64,000 bases of DNA from CAWARU01 sp963784575 (GTDB lineage Bacteria; Pseudomonadota; Gammaproteobacteria; UBA6186; Azoamicaceae): contig CAWARU010000002.1 in assembly GCA_963784575.1 (NCBI GenBank), positions 419,961-483,960 of the forward strand, read 5' to 3'. Positions 53,302 to 61,522 of the stretch are shown here, piece by piece; position 1 is the stretch's first letter; every line of letters begins with the position of its first letter. Both the position numbers and the translations under genes were made by a program. Below the pieces are notes generated by a model. The model was not told where the DNA came from and made no database searches. It was given only the letters and a program-made list of their open reading frames with translations.

Positions 53302-53973
53302 ATGAACCACTGCATCCTATTCGGGTATCCAGGTTCAGGAAAGGGGACAATTTCAAGAATTCTCACTTCCTACGGATATCATGCGATTGGATTGGGGAAT
53401 ATTCTTAGAATTAAGGCTCAGCAAAAAACTCCGCTCAGCAGAAAAATAAAATATCACATAGATAATGGGCTCCTGCTACCCGATGAGTTAATCAATAATA
53501 TTGCGCAAAATGAAATCTCAAATTATCTTAAAAAAACTCATACTCTAGAACATCCATTTGTGCTTGAAGGTTACCCGAATACTCTGCCGCAATTCTATGC
53601 CTTACAAAAATTTGTCCATGATTTGGGTATTGATGAGAAAACTCAATTTATCTACCTGAAAATTTCTGAATCGCTCGCAATTTCGAGAATTATATCGCGT
53701 CTCACTTGTAGAATATGTGCAGGAATTTACAATGAAAGAAATTATCCTCCAAAAATAGAAGGATTTTGCGATTATTGCTTCGGTGCTTTGCAGAAAAGAC
53801 CAGAGGACAATGAAGCCTGTGCACTACATCGAATTACACAATTCAAACAGAAAACAGCAGTAATTATAAAACATCTCCAAAAAAATAAAAAGATAGTCAC
53901 TTTAGATGCAAGTCAAAAATCAAAGGTTCTTTTTAATGTTCTTTTTAAAGAAGGGGGAATTTATTTATGTTAG
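53302..53973 (+). CDS. Divergent adenylate-kinase-like protein
   Basis: This is 223 residues with the NMP-kinase fold: P-loop GYPGSGKGT at residues about 8-16, GNILRIKAQQKTPLSRKIKYH and DELI of the NMP-binding region, and a LID with a Cys4 zinc site (CRICAGIY ... CDYC). The key AMP-binding Arg of the Adk motif DGFPRT is replaced (EGYPNT), and the LID RxxDD...R pattern is altered. It is therefore probably not the housekeeping Adk, and may use a different acceptor. AGGAG selects ATG 53302. It overlaps the next gene by 7 bp, implying joint function with the radical-SAM/methyltransferase protein. Confidence 0.75.
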   Translation: MNHCILFGYPGSGKGTISRILTSYGYHAIGLGNILRIKAQQKTPLSRKIKYHIDNGLLLPDELINNIAQNEISNYLKKTHTLEHPFVLEGYPNTLPQFYALQKFVHDLGIDEKTQFIYLKISESLAISRIISRLTCRICAGIYNERNYPPKIEGFCDYCFGALQKRPEDNEACALHRITQFKQKTAVIIKHLQKNKKIVTLDASQKSKVLFNVLFKEGGIYLC

Positions 53974-55586
53974 ATCATGATGCAGATGTCAAACACCTTT
54001 CATCTGAAAAACTTCAACAAGTACAGAAATTTGGGAATCTTCAGAAATTTCAAGAACATCAGAGATTCCAAGAACTTCGGCAAGAATTGCATCAACAAAT
54101 AGCAAGCCAAGTGTTGCCCTCTTATATTTATAACTATCCACCAAAAAGTAGCTATCAAGCCTACCATGATTGGCTATCAGCCGCTCGAGAATGGGAAAAT
54201 GTTAAAGGGGAGATTACTCTTTATCTGCATATCCCATTCTGCGACATGAAATGTCACTTCTGTGATCTGTTCACTGTGACAAAATTGCATACTGAATCCA
54301 TCATCCGTCGATTTGTTAAATGCTTGCTATTAGAAATTGCGATGATGACGAAGTTTCTAGACAGAGAATCGATAGGAGTGTCTGCCGTTTATTTTGGAGG
54401 CGGCACGCCAAGCTTACTATCCTCCCAGGACACTGCATTAATATTAAATACAATTCGGAACTATTTTAAGTTAAAGGATAATGCAGAAGTTAGCATTGAG
54501 GGAGCACCAAATAGCCTGACGAAAATCAAATTGCAGGAATTGAAATCGCTAGGCTTTAATCGGATAAGTTTTGGCATTCAATCCTTCCAACCAGAGGAAT
54601 TAATAGCAATGGGAAGGAATTATGATGCCAAGCTTGGGTTTGAAAATGCATATCTTGCAAATCATGTACTGCAATTTGAAAATGTTAATATTGATTTAAT
54701 TTACGGCCTCCCCAACCAAACTTTTCAAACTAACCTCGACAAAGCAATTGAAATTAATCCTCAAACCATAACGCTTTATCCATTGGTCTTAAGAAAAAGA
54801 ACCTTATTTGGAAAGCAGATAAATAAAGTGAATAAGATAAATGAAGAGAATGAGATAAAGGACAGTAGAGAACGCTATGACTGGTATGACAAAACTATCC
54901 GAAGACTAGTGGAAGTTGGTTACCAGCAAAAAACCTTGGTAACTTTTGTGAAAGGAACAGGAGGGTGCTGTTACGAAGAAGATAGCTTCTTAGGCGCGCC
55001 AACTTTGTCTTTTGGTCCAGGCAGTCGAAAATACGCAGCTGGTCTTCATTATACAGATGATAATTATATCCAAAGACAAACCAACAAAGTTACTTTCCTG
55101 CAGTATATGGAAAAGATAGAACAAGGAATTCTTCCTGTTCAATCTGCCGTCAGGCTGTCTCTAGAGGAACAAATGCTACGCCACTTAAGTGAAACAATAG
55201 GAGAGGAGACTTTATATATGAGTACAAAATGGTTTTTAACAGAACCCTTCAACGCATTTTGGGAAAAAGGCTATCGTGATTTAAAGGTTTCCTGCATGGG
55301 TGGTCCCAGTTTTGAAGTAATTGAAATAGCGCCTTTTCTACCGCCTCATGCCAAAATATTAGATTTAGGTTGTGGTGAAGGACGTAATGCCTTGTATCTT
55401 GCAAGTTTAGGACACGCTGTTACCGCAGTGGATCAATCAAAGGCTGGCATTTCAAAATTGAAGTCACATGCACGAAGATTAAATCTTGTGTTGGAATTTA
55501 GTATATCTGATATCAGAGAGTTTCCTCTAGTAGAGAAATTCGAATCTTATCATGGCACATGGTGTTTTGTACTATTTAAAGAATGA
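53967..55586 (+). CDS. HemN-like radical SAM domain fused to SAM methyltransferase (first part of split gene)
   Basis: This is 539 codons. The radical-SAM cluster motif CDMKCHFC (Cys 92, 96, 99) follows LYLHIPF, and VYFGGGTPSLL, VSIEGAPNSL, GFNRISFGIQSF and IDLIYGLPNQT are HemN/HemW-type blocks. The HemN C-terminal region is replaced after about residue 410 by a class I methyltransferase, with motif I LDLGCGEGRNALYLA at about 464 in a TehB-like context. The product is not a coproporphyrinogen oxidase by architecture. HemN-type radical methylases (class C) or heme-related enzymes are possible relatives. The reading frame shifts +1 near 55530 (EKF to IMAHGVLYYL), so the methyltransferase is broken or recoded. 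An N-terminal Gln/Lys/Phe-rich leader of about 50 residues is low-complexity. Confidence 0.78.
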   Translation: MLDHDADVKHLSSEKLQQVQKFGNLQKFQEHQRFQELRQELHQQIASQVLPSYIYNYPPKSSYQAYHDWLSAAREWENVKGEITLYLHIPFCDMKCHFCDLFTVTKLHTESIIRRFVKCLLLEIAMMTKFLDRESIGVSAVYFGGGTPSLLSSQDTALILNTIRNYFKLKDNAEVSIEGAPNSLTKIKLQELKSLGFNRISFGIQSFQPEELIAMGRNYDAKLGFENAYLANHVLQFENVNIDLIYGLPNQTFQTNLDKAIEINPQTITLYPLVLRKRTLFGKQINKVNKINEENEIKDSRERYDWYDKTIRRLVEVGYQQKTLVTFVKGTGGCCYEEDSFLGAPTLSFGPGSRKYAAGLHYTDDNYIQRQTNKVTFLQYMEKIEQGILPVQSAVRLSLEEQMLRHLSETIGEETLYMSTKWFLTEPFNAFWEKGYRDLKVSCMGGPSFEVIEIAPFLPPHAKILDLGCGEGRNALYLASLGHAVTAVDQSKAGISKLKSHARRLNLVLEFSISDIREFPLVEKFESYHGTWCFVLFKE

Positions 55587-56226
55587 GGAATGGCGCAGCT
55601 TATTGGCTAAAGTCAAAGCAGCCACAAAGTCCAATGGTTTCAATATTTTTACTCTGTTCATTTATGATGAGAATTACCCCTGTACAGAAGAAATATTGGC
55701 AGCCCATTATCAATCCTCCTTTTCACCCGGTGAAATTCAAGAATTTTATAAAGATTGGCAGGAAATTAGATTTGATCACTATATTAAATGGGACTCACAC
55801 CCTGGTATTCCACTACACTATCATCCCATTGAAAAATTAGTGACAAGAAAGCCAGATGCAAACACTTGTGCAAGTTCAAGTAAAAACATAAGTTCCCGCA
55901 CATTTAATTTCTTAAAACAAACCATTGAAAGTAAACTTGGAGTGCACGATTCCTTCTTCCAAGAGATTGAGATGGGTTGGACAAAGGAGAAAGTGATTAA
56001 ATTAATTGGAAATTCAGATCAAATTCAGACATTTACCGCTTTTGGCACCCAATTTAATCTAAGCTTGCACAATGAAGAGGGAAGTTCTCATAGCCCTTCC
56101 ATGCTTAATGGATACAAATTAGAACTCCATTTTTATGGAAAATATGCAATTTATTTCACTAATAATGTTGTTTCTGGAAAAGCGCTTTATTTGACGTCAC
56201 CCTTGCAGCTTTGTGTTTATAGATAA
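55552..56226 (+). CDS. C-terminal half of methyltransferase plus BamE/SmpA-like tail (second part of split gene)
   Basis: This frame continues the methyltransferase: AHGVLYYLKNEEW, LLAKVKAATKSNGFNIFTLF and SSFSPGEIQEFYKDWQEI correspond to motifs post-II and III of TehB-like enzymes. From about residue 130, FFQEIEMGWTKEKVIKLIG followed by KLELHFYGKYAIYFTNN resembles a SmpA/BamE-type module (GMTKxEVxxLLG). The ATG at 55552 is internal to the domain and has no ribosome site, so this is the +1 tail of the preceding gene, not an independent gene. Confidence 0.65.
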   Translation: MAHGVLYYLKNEEWRSLLAKVKAATKSNGFNIFTLFIYDENYPCTEEILAAHYQSSFSPGEIQEFYKDWQEIRFDHYIKWDSHPGIPLHYHPIEKLVTRKPDANTCASSSKNISSRTFNFLKQTIESKLGVHDSFFQEIEMGWTKEKVIKLIGNSDQIQTFTAFGTQFNLSLHNEEGSSHSPSMLNGYKLELHFYGKYAIYFTNNVVSGKALYLTSPLQLCVYR

Positions 56227-56316
56227 ACTGCATTCCATAAGTTTTTGCAGAGGTCATATCGTTATATTGCTGACAAGTGTCAGGTAACGATATGGCTCAT
56301 TCACATTAATAAAAAG

Positions 56317-56691
56317 TTAACTTGCCATTCTATCAATGTCAAAATCGACTTGAATATGCTTAAATGTGACACGAGGCTGAATTTGTTTCCCCTTCCTATG
56401 TGTCAAATCAACCAATCCATATCTTGCAAGTGTTTTTAAAGTACGGGATAAATTGCTTTTTCGTCTCCCTGAAATTTCTGCCAACTGAGATACAGAACTT
56501 GGTTTTGTTTCATCGATAATTTCTAGCAGAAGCTTATTTTTTGTAGAAAGTACTTGCGCCAACGATTCAATTGAAGTGAACCATACTCTGGGTTCATTTT
56601 TTCCAGGCTTGTAGTCACCTCTAGCGATGGCCAAAGTTTTTTCTTTGATTTGTTCAAATGAAGCAATACCAATTTTTAATGTTTTCAACAT
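56317..56691 (-). CDS. TumA-type antitoxin (HTH DNA-binding protein)
   Basis: This is 124 residues. The C-terminal winged-HTH is visible: KNKLLLEIIDE, PSSVSQLAEISGRRKSNLSRTL (recognition helix RKSNLSRTLKTL) and ARYGLVDLTHRKGKQIQPRV. The architecture matches the HVO_A0114-type DNA-binding proteins that pair with TumE toxins. GAAGAGG just before ATG 56691 is inside the toxin 3' end, so the two are coupled. It is expected to neutralise TumE and repress the operon through the palindrome at 57050-57070. Confidence 0.8.
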   Translation of the reverse strand: MLKTLKIGIASFEQIKEKTLAIARGDYKPGKNEPRVWFTSIESLAQVLSTKNKLLLEIIDETKPSSVSQLAEISGRRKSNLSRTLKTLARYGLVDLTHRKGKQIQPRVTFKHIQVDFDIDRMAS

Positions 56692-56693
56692 TT

Positions 56694-57032
56694 TCAACCT
56701 CTTCGTTTTAAAATATTTTCCACTTCGCTCCAAAAATCTGCTAACAACTTTTCAGCAGAAAGATAAGAATATTTTTGTATCCTTGTGCCTTTATGCATGT
56801 GATCATGAGGTTCCTTCGATGAACTCTTAGGTGCTGCATGTGCATTATCAATACCAAAAATTCTTTCTCCTTCTGGATTATGCAGGGTTAAACAATATTT
56901 GATGCCAAAAGGTTTGTTGGGATCAATCCTCATTTGTTTGGCTTCAATTTTAACCCAAAAACCTTCTCCAATCTCTACGATAAATCCATTTAAGTCCAAA
57001 AGTGTTTCTAATGCAAAGTCAATTCCTCTCAT
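56694..57032 (-). CDS. TumE-family toxin (DUF6516)
   Basis: This is 112 residues with the TumE pattern: an N-terminal strand pair, KYCLTLHNPEGERIFGIDNAH, HDHMHKG, then YSYLSAEKLLADFWSEVENIL. TumE proteins are reported as RNase-type toxins. The toxin is first and the antitoxin second, two bases apart. There is no Shine-Dalgarno before ATG 57032. The extended -10 TGATATACT lies so close to the ATG that a leaderless mRNA is likely. Confidence 0.82.
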   Translation of the reverse strand: MRGIDFALETLLDLNGFIVEIGEGFWVKIEAKQMRIDPNKPFGIKYCLTLHNPEGERIFGIDNAHAAPKSSSKEPHDHMHKGTRIQKYSYLSAEKLLADFWSEVENILKRRG

Positions 57033-57038
57033 TGAAGA

Positions 57039-57070
57039 AGTATATCACAAGTTATCAATAAGTGATAACT
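57039..57070 (-). promoter_or_regulatory. tumEA promoter and operator palindrome
   Basis: A perfect inverted repeat AGTTATCA (57050-57057) / TGATAACT (57063-57070) with a 5-nt spacer overlaps the promoter. TATACT (minus, 57044-57039) preceded by TGA forms an extended -10 six nucleotides before the toxin ATG. This is the expected place for TumA autorepression. Confidence 0.6.
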
Positions 57071-57250
57071 ATTAATTATAATAGTAATATAATATTGTAG
57101 TTCAATCTAGTGTATGTTCATCTATTTGAGATAGAGGGTAGTATCTTGACTAACAACTGAGAAAAGATAGATAAAATTGAGTCAACAATTATATTCAATA
57201 GAACCAATAAAACTTGAATTTGTGAAATCTTAGGGAGAAAATTTGTGAAA

Positions 57251-57510
57251 ATGGTTTATCAATTCACCTAGTTTTAAAAAATGTTGATGAAAAAAGCCCT
57301 GGGTTAGAAGATTCATTATTCGAAGCTGGTTGTAATGATGCTCTTATTAATTTTCGTGAGGGAACTGTATATTTAGAATTTGATCGGGTAGCCGAATCTC
57401 TCGAAGATGCAGTTATTACTGCAATTCAAAATGTTGAATCTTCCTCCTCAGGCGGAACTGTAATAGATGTGCCACCTGAAGATTGGACTAATAGAGGTAA
57501 CAGAGTTTGA
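57251..57510 (+). pseudogene. Remnant of an antitoxin-like protein
   Basis: ATG 57251 reads MVYQFT then meets TAG. Shifting by -1 gives LVLKNVDEKSPGLEDSLFEAGCNDALINFREGTVYLEFDRVAESLEDAVITAIQNVESS to a TGA at 57508. The LFEAGC(D/N)DAL...FxREAxSLExAVxSAIxDVE pattern is that of small proteins that normally continue into an HTH domain and occur in toxin-antitoxin-type loci. Here the HTH is missing and the start is frameshifted. No other gene is visible in the 57033-57567 gap. Confidence 0.6.
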
Positions 57511-57567
57511 AATTACTAATAGAAACTCATGTTCTCGCCAAGTAGTTTCATTAAAGTCATCCCTCTC

Positions 57568-59217
57568 TTAGATGAACTTTCGACCAACTGCCTTGGAAGC
57601 TGATTTCGATGTTGGGCTGGATTCTGCAGGTGCAGGATCAATTCCAGGAGCAGCCAGAGTTTCAGTCTCAGCATCAGCATCAGTTTCAGTCTCAATTTCT
57701 GTTGCAGTTTTAGGCACTGCTACAGATGCAGGGTCGGCTTCAAGTCCCAGTCCCACTTCAAGCCCCAGTCCTGGTTTGGGTTCCATTTCAGGTTTGGGAC
57801 CCGGTTTTTCGCCGTAATGGACAAAATATTTTGGGGCACGTCCAAAGAGCCAGATTCCTTCTTCATCTTCAACTCGATCTGGAAACTCATGTAATTGCTC
57901 GTCTGTTCCTGAGGCCTGTTGACCTTGAGTGGATAAAATGAGCATTTCGGCCTTAGATTTCTTTATAGGTTCCTCCTTACTCACTGTTATATATTGCCGA
58001 ACTTCCTCAGGTAATTTGGCATAAAGTTCCCAAATTCTGGGTGTGATTTGTAAAATCTTTTCATTCAATGTGACGGGTTCTTGCCTGCGGAGTGCGAGCA
58101 AGTCCTCTGTTATGTACATATATTTTCCGTAAGAGCCGCCAGTATACCAACGAGGTAATTCACGAAGTAGTTGTTCTTTAGAAAATCCAAAGAGAGCTGT
58201 CGCTGCTTCTTGATCCCAAGTTTGTTGTTCTAAGCATTTAGAACAGGCCATGAAGATGCTTCCTTCATAACTGCCCGGCCCCTTAAAAAGGGACTCAAAT
58301 GAAATACTTTCTTCATGACAAAAAGTACATGTAGGATTGCCGGCTTTTTTCATAGCAGCATCCCAAAGTTCTTTGCGTTTTGGCCCATCGAGTCCTGGAA
58401 CTTTAGAAATTTTATAAATTTCCAAAGTCATATTCCACCCTGCTAATAGAAAGGCATCCAAACTTTTGACAATATTGGCTGTTCTTTTAATGGCCGCTTT
58501 CCTATCGGCTTCATCCTTCAATTTATCAATGAAAGCTTCAGGAATGTGATATCGATAGTATGGACAGTCAGAGTTTCTATATTTCTCTATGATATCTTCC
58601 TCAGTCATTTCTTTTTCGATTTCACCTTCAAATATGGAATGATAGGGATCTTTGCCTGATTGATATTGTCTGGGAAGCTTTGGCTTTACAGCAATATGCG
58701 GTAACAACCAAAATGCAGAATAGCCTTCATCCGCTGCAACATAAGGGAACATAGAAGAAACTGTTGTTTTTTCCAAAGATCTTTTTAGTTCTGGGCCTTT
58801 GCCATCTGCTTTTTCTTTGGAGGCTTCTTTTGGCATTAGATTTCGCAGTGCCGTCAAAATGATTTCACTGGAAGGCCTTTTTTCAGCTTCCTTTATTAGG
58901 CATAATAAGATAATTCCTACAAGGGCTGGTTCAACAACAGCATAGAGTTCATCTTTGATGCTTTTAATGTCATAGTCTGCTGTCGCTAAGGTTTTTCCTG
59001 TAAATAGTTGAAAAAGAGTCTGTCCGAATTCAAAGACATCAGTTTTGTAGGTGGCTGAGATCTTTATTGCGCTCTCTAAAGCTTTAGGCATTGGCAAGGG
59101 TGCACCACCCGGAGGTGAAGAAAATATTACTGAAGGGGAAACCAAAGCTGATTCTGATTCTGAAGCTGAGATTGAAGCAGAAGCTGGCCTCATTTTAAAC
59201 CCAGAACCAGTTACCAA
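57568..59217 (-). CDS. Kinase C-lobe and Cys4 region of split Sel1-pseudokinase
   Basis: This is 549 codons, +1 relative to the 59195-60229 gene. TYKTDVFEFGQTLFQLFTGK corresponds to kinase subdomain IX (the Asp of DVxSFG is kept), and RPSSEIILTAL to subdomain XI. Beyond the kinase fold, residues about 260-310 carry CTFCHE and ACSKCLEQ, a likely Cys4 zinc site. The end is a Pro/Glu/Ala/Thr low-complexity tail with repeats such as TEIETETDADAETETL. The frame opens after a TAG at about 59232 and has no good start, so it is probably the continuation of the upstream gene. Confidence 0.65.
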   Translation of the reverse strand: MVTGSGFKMRPASASISASESESALVSPSVIFSSPPGGAPLPMPKALESAIKISATYKTDVFEFGQTLFQLFTGKTLATADYDIKSIKDELYAVVEPALVGIILLCLIKEAEKRPSSEIILTALRNLMPKEASKEKADGKGPELKRSLEKTTVSSMFPYVAADEGYSAFWLLPHIAVKPKLPRQYQSGKDPYHSIFEGEIEKEMTEEDIIEKYRNSDCPYYRYHIPEAFIDKLKDEADRKAAIKRTANIVKSLDAFLLAGWNMTLEIYKISKVPGLDGPKRKELWDAAMKKAGNPTCTFCHEESISFESLFKGPGSYEGSIFMACSKCLEQQTWDQEAATALFGFSKEQLLRELPRWYTGGSYGKYMYITEDLLALRRQEPVTLNEKILQITPRIWELYAKLPEEVRQYITVSKEEPIKKSKAEMLILSTQGQQASGTDEQLHEFPDRVEDEEGIWLFGRAPKYFVHYGEKPGPKPEMEPKPGLGLEVGLGLEADPASVAVPKTATEIETETDADAETETLAAPGIDPAPAESSPTSKSASKAVGRKFI

Positions 59218-60229
59218 AGCAGAATACTAGAGACTTTTTAATAACGATGCTATTAGCAGAAACATTACCGTGTACAATACCATGACTGTGCAAGTGGGCA
59301 AGACCTTCAGCAATATCAGTCGCAAATTTTAATGCTGTTTCTTTAAAGAATTCTGGTTTTGTTCGTTGCATAAGTGTGGCAGATATAAGTGGTTCATCAA
59401 TTAGATTGCAAACTAATGCAAAGCTGATTTTTGGCGCACCACTGTGGCAAGGAAATTCTACTTCAGTGGTACAACCACTGGGTCCGATTACTTTAGGATG
59501 AGGGGGTGCGCAACGTGCTATTGACTCGGAAATGCTATCATCCCTATCTTTGTCTTTAGGGATAATCAACACGACATCCCGCATACCGTGAGTCCCTTGG
59601 TAACTGCAACGAATGCCATCTCCTTGGATATTAAAATCCTGAATGTCATAGCCTATAATTGGATTGGCAAAATGATTGTTGGGGGAAATTAAACGAATTG
59701 GAGATCGAAAATGAGGATCCTCTTCTTTAATTAATTTTTGGATGGCACTTGCAAGTTTGACTGAAGGATTTGTTGGATTTCCAGTTGTGGTTTCTTTTAA
59801 CCAAAGTTTCGCCCTTTCTAATCTATCGTCACTGTTTATTAGATGTGAGGGAATAGCCCATAATTGATAACAAGCCATAAGGAGCCGAGCTTGTGGCTCT
59901 GCTCTTGCTGTTGCCTCTAACAGTTCATGAGCCGCTGCATCAGGATTTCCATTACGATAGTAAATATTGGCAAGAAGTTGTAGAGCTTCGGGAATAGATG
60001 TTACATACCAAGAATTAGGCGAAGGTCCCGTTGCCATACGTAGTAATTTAATTGCCTCTTCCTCAGATCTTTCTACGCCACGACCTTCTAGATGTAGTCT
60101 TGCAAGCTGAATCTGTGCCTCTTCACTTCCGTCTTCAGCTCTTTTTTTCAAATCGGCTATTGGCATGGGAAGGGGGATTGGATCGACTGTTGCGACAGGC
60201 ATTGATATTTGATCTGATGGTGCACTCAT
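59195..60229 (-). CDS. Sel1 repeat plus degenerate protein-kinase domain (first part of split gene)
   Basis: This is 344 residues. A Sel1 pair lies at about 30-120 (AEDGSEEAQIQLARLHLEGR, RSEEEAIKLLRMAT). A kinase-like domain follows, with the N-lobe glycine loop not evident. Its catalytic loop reads HGIVHGNVSANSIVI, where the HRD Asp is replaced by Asn, followed by VFCFGNW where DFG should be (Asp to Cys). It should therefore be a pseudokinase or use unusual chemistry. GAGGAAC supports ATG 60229. It stops at GTT TAA A (59200-59194), and skipping one T continues as KMRPAS into the next frame, reaching subdomain IX. Confidence 0.72.
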   Translation of the reverse strand: MSAPSDQISMPVATVDPIPLPMPIADLKKRAEDGSEEAQIQLARLHLEGRGVERSEEEAIKLLRMATGPSPNSWYVTSIPEALQLLANIYYRNGNPDAAAHELLEATARAEPQARLLMACYQLWAIPSHLINSDDRLERAKLWLKETTTGNPTNPSVKLASAIQKLIKEEDPHFRSPIRLISPNNHFANPIIGYDIQDFNIQGDGIRCSYQGTHGMRDVVLIIPKDKDRDDSISESIARCAPPHPKVIGPSGCTTEVEFPCHSGAPKISFALVCNLIDEPLISATLMQRTKPEFFKETALKFATDIAEGLAHLHSHGIVHGNVSANSIVIKKSLVFCFGNWFWV

Positions 60230-60521
60230 ATTTTTGTTCCTCTATATAAATATTGGATAAATGTTGAAATGCTGAAAAATGTTGATTTTTCATTCAAAAA
60301 TCATTTCAATTGTTATAAATCATCTTTAATCATTATATAAAACTTAAAAAATTCATTTAATTTTGGAGTTTCTCATATAAACACAAATTGAGTCAATAAA
60401 CTTAATGATTGTTTGAATATACAAGCAATGATTAAATTTAATATTGCTTTCTATTAATTAAAGAAAACTTAAAAAAGTAATAAAAAAGTACTAAAAAGGA
60501 ATAAAATGCCTAGTAAATTTA
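60230..60521. other. AT-rich intergenic region
   Basis: No gene or RNA is visible in these 292 bases, which are very AT-rich. They hold the upstream region of the Sel1-pseudokinase gene and the downstream region of the deacetylase-like gene. Confidence 0.5.
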
Positions 60522-61445
60522 CTATAAAGAAATGCCTACAAAAGGAGCAAGATGCGCTACTACACATTGTCCTATGACTTCTAAAGCATACCCGCCTTCA
60601 AGGAGTGATACAATACGGCCATCGCAACTTTCAGCTGCAAGTTCAAAGATTTCCTTTCCTAGCCAATAATAATCTTCTTCTAAAAATTTAAGATTAGCTA
60701 AGGGATCGATGGCATGTGCATCGAATCCAGCCGAAATAAAAATAAATTCTGGTGCAAAATCTTCTAATTTAGGAAGAAATTTTTGTGCAAATAATTTTCT
60801 AAATTCTATGCCTCTCGTTCCAGCACTCAATGGTAAATGCAGTAAATGTGAATTTTCATGCTGAGGACTCATGGGATAGAAAGGATATTGAAAGGAAGAA
60901 CAGAGCATGATTCTGTCATCTTGCAAAAAAATATCTTCAGTACCATTGCCATGGTGGACATCAAAATCAATGATGGCTATTCTACTCAAATTATGTTGGT
61001 TAATTGCATGCAAGGCAGCAATTGCCACATTATTGAAGAAACAAAATCCCATGGCTCTCGCATGTTCAGCATGATGTCCAGGCGGGCGTACATTGCAAAA
61101 AGCTTGTTGCACTTCATTCTTCATAACAAGATCTACGGCTTGAATGGCACTGCCAGCGGCGAGCAAGGCTGCTTGTAGTGTGTGAGGATTCATGACAGTA
61201 TCGGGGTCAATCTGAAAAATGCCAGTTTTTGGCGCATGGTTAAAGATAAGTTCAACATATTCTGTGTCATGCGCAAGCATAAGATCCTGCTTGTTTGCAG
61301 GCTGTGCTTGATAAAATTTTAGATAGGGTTTGATTTTTGAATTTTTTAAGGCATGGTCAATAACTTGAATGCGTTCTGGACATTCCGGATGTCCTTTAGA
61401 TATTTCATGCAAGAGACAATCAGGATGACTAATAATGCCTATCAT
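60522..61445 (-). CDS. Histone-deacetylase/acetylpolyamine-amidohydrolase family protein
   Basis: This is a 307-residue class II HDAC-like zinc hydrolase. Zinc and catalytic residues are in VRPPGHHAEHARAMGFCFFN (tandem His), IIDFDVHHGNGTEDIF (Asp-His), ISAGFDAHAIDPLA (Asp) and LLEGGYALEVI. Bacterial members deacetylate polyamines, acetoin-related or protein lysines; the substrate cannot be told from sequence. AGGAACG supports ATG 61445. It is in the same direction as the Sel1-pseudokinase genes but separated by 292 bp. Confidence 0.92.
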   Translation of the reverse strand: MIGIISHPDCLLHEISKGHPECPERIQVIDHALKNSKIKPYLKFYQAQPANKQDLMLAHDTEYVELIFNHAPKTGIFQIDPDTVMNPHTLQAALLAAGSAIQAVDLVMKNEVQQAFCNVRPPGHHAEHARAMGFCFFNNVAIAALHAINQHNLSRIAIIDFDVHHGNGTEDIFLQDDRIMLCSSFQYPFYPMSPQHENSHLLHLPLSAGTRGIEFRKLFAQKFLPKLEDFAPEFIFISAGFDAHAIDPLANLKFLEEDYYWLGKEIFELAAESCDGRIVSLLEGGYALEVIGQCVVAHLAPFVGISL

Positions 61446-61522
61446 AAGCGTTCCTATAAGCCATAAGTTTTCCTATAAGCGTTTCTAATGTAAATGTAAT
61501 CGTTTCTAGTGAATGAGAATTC

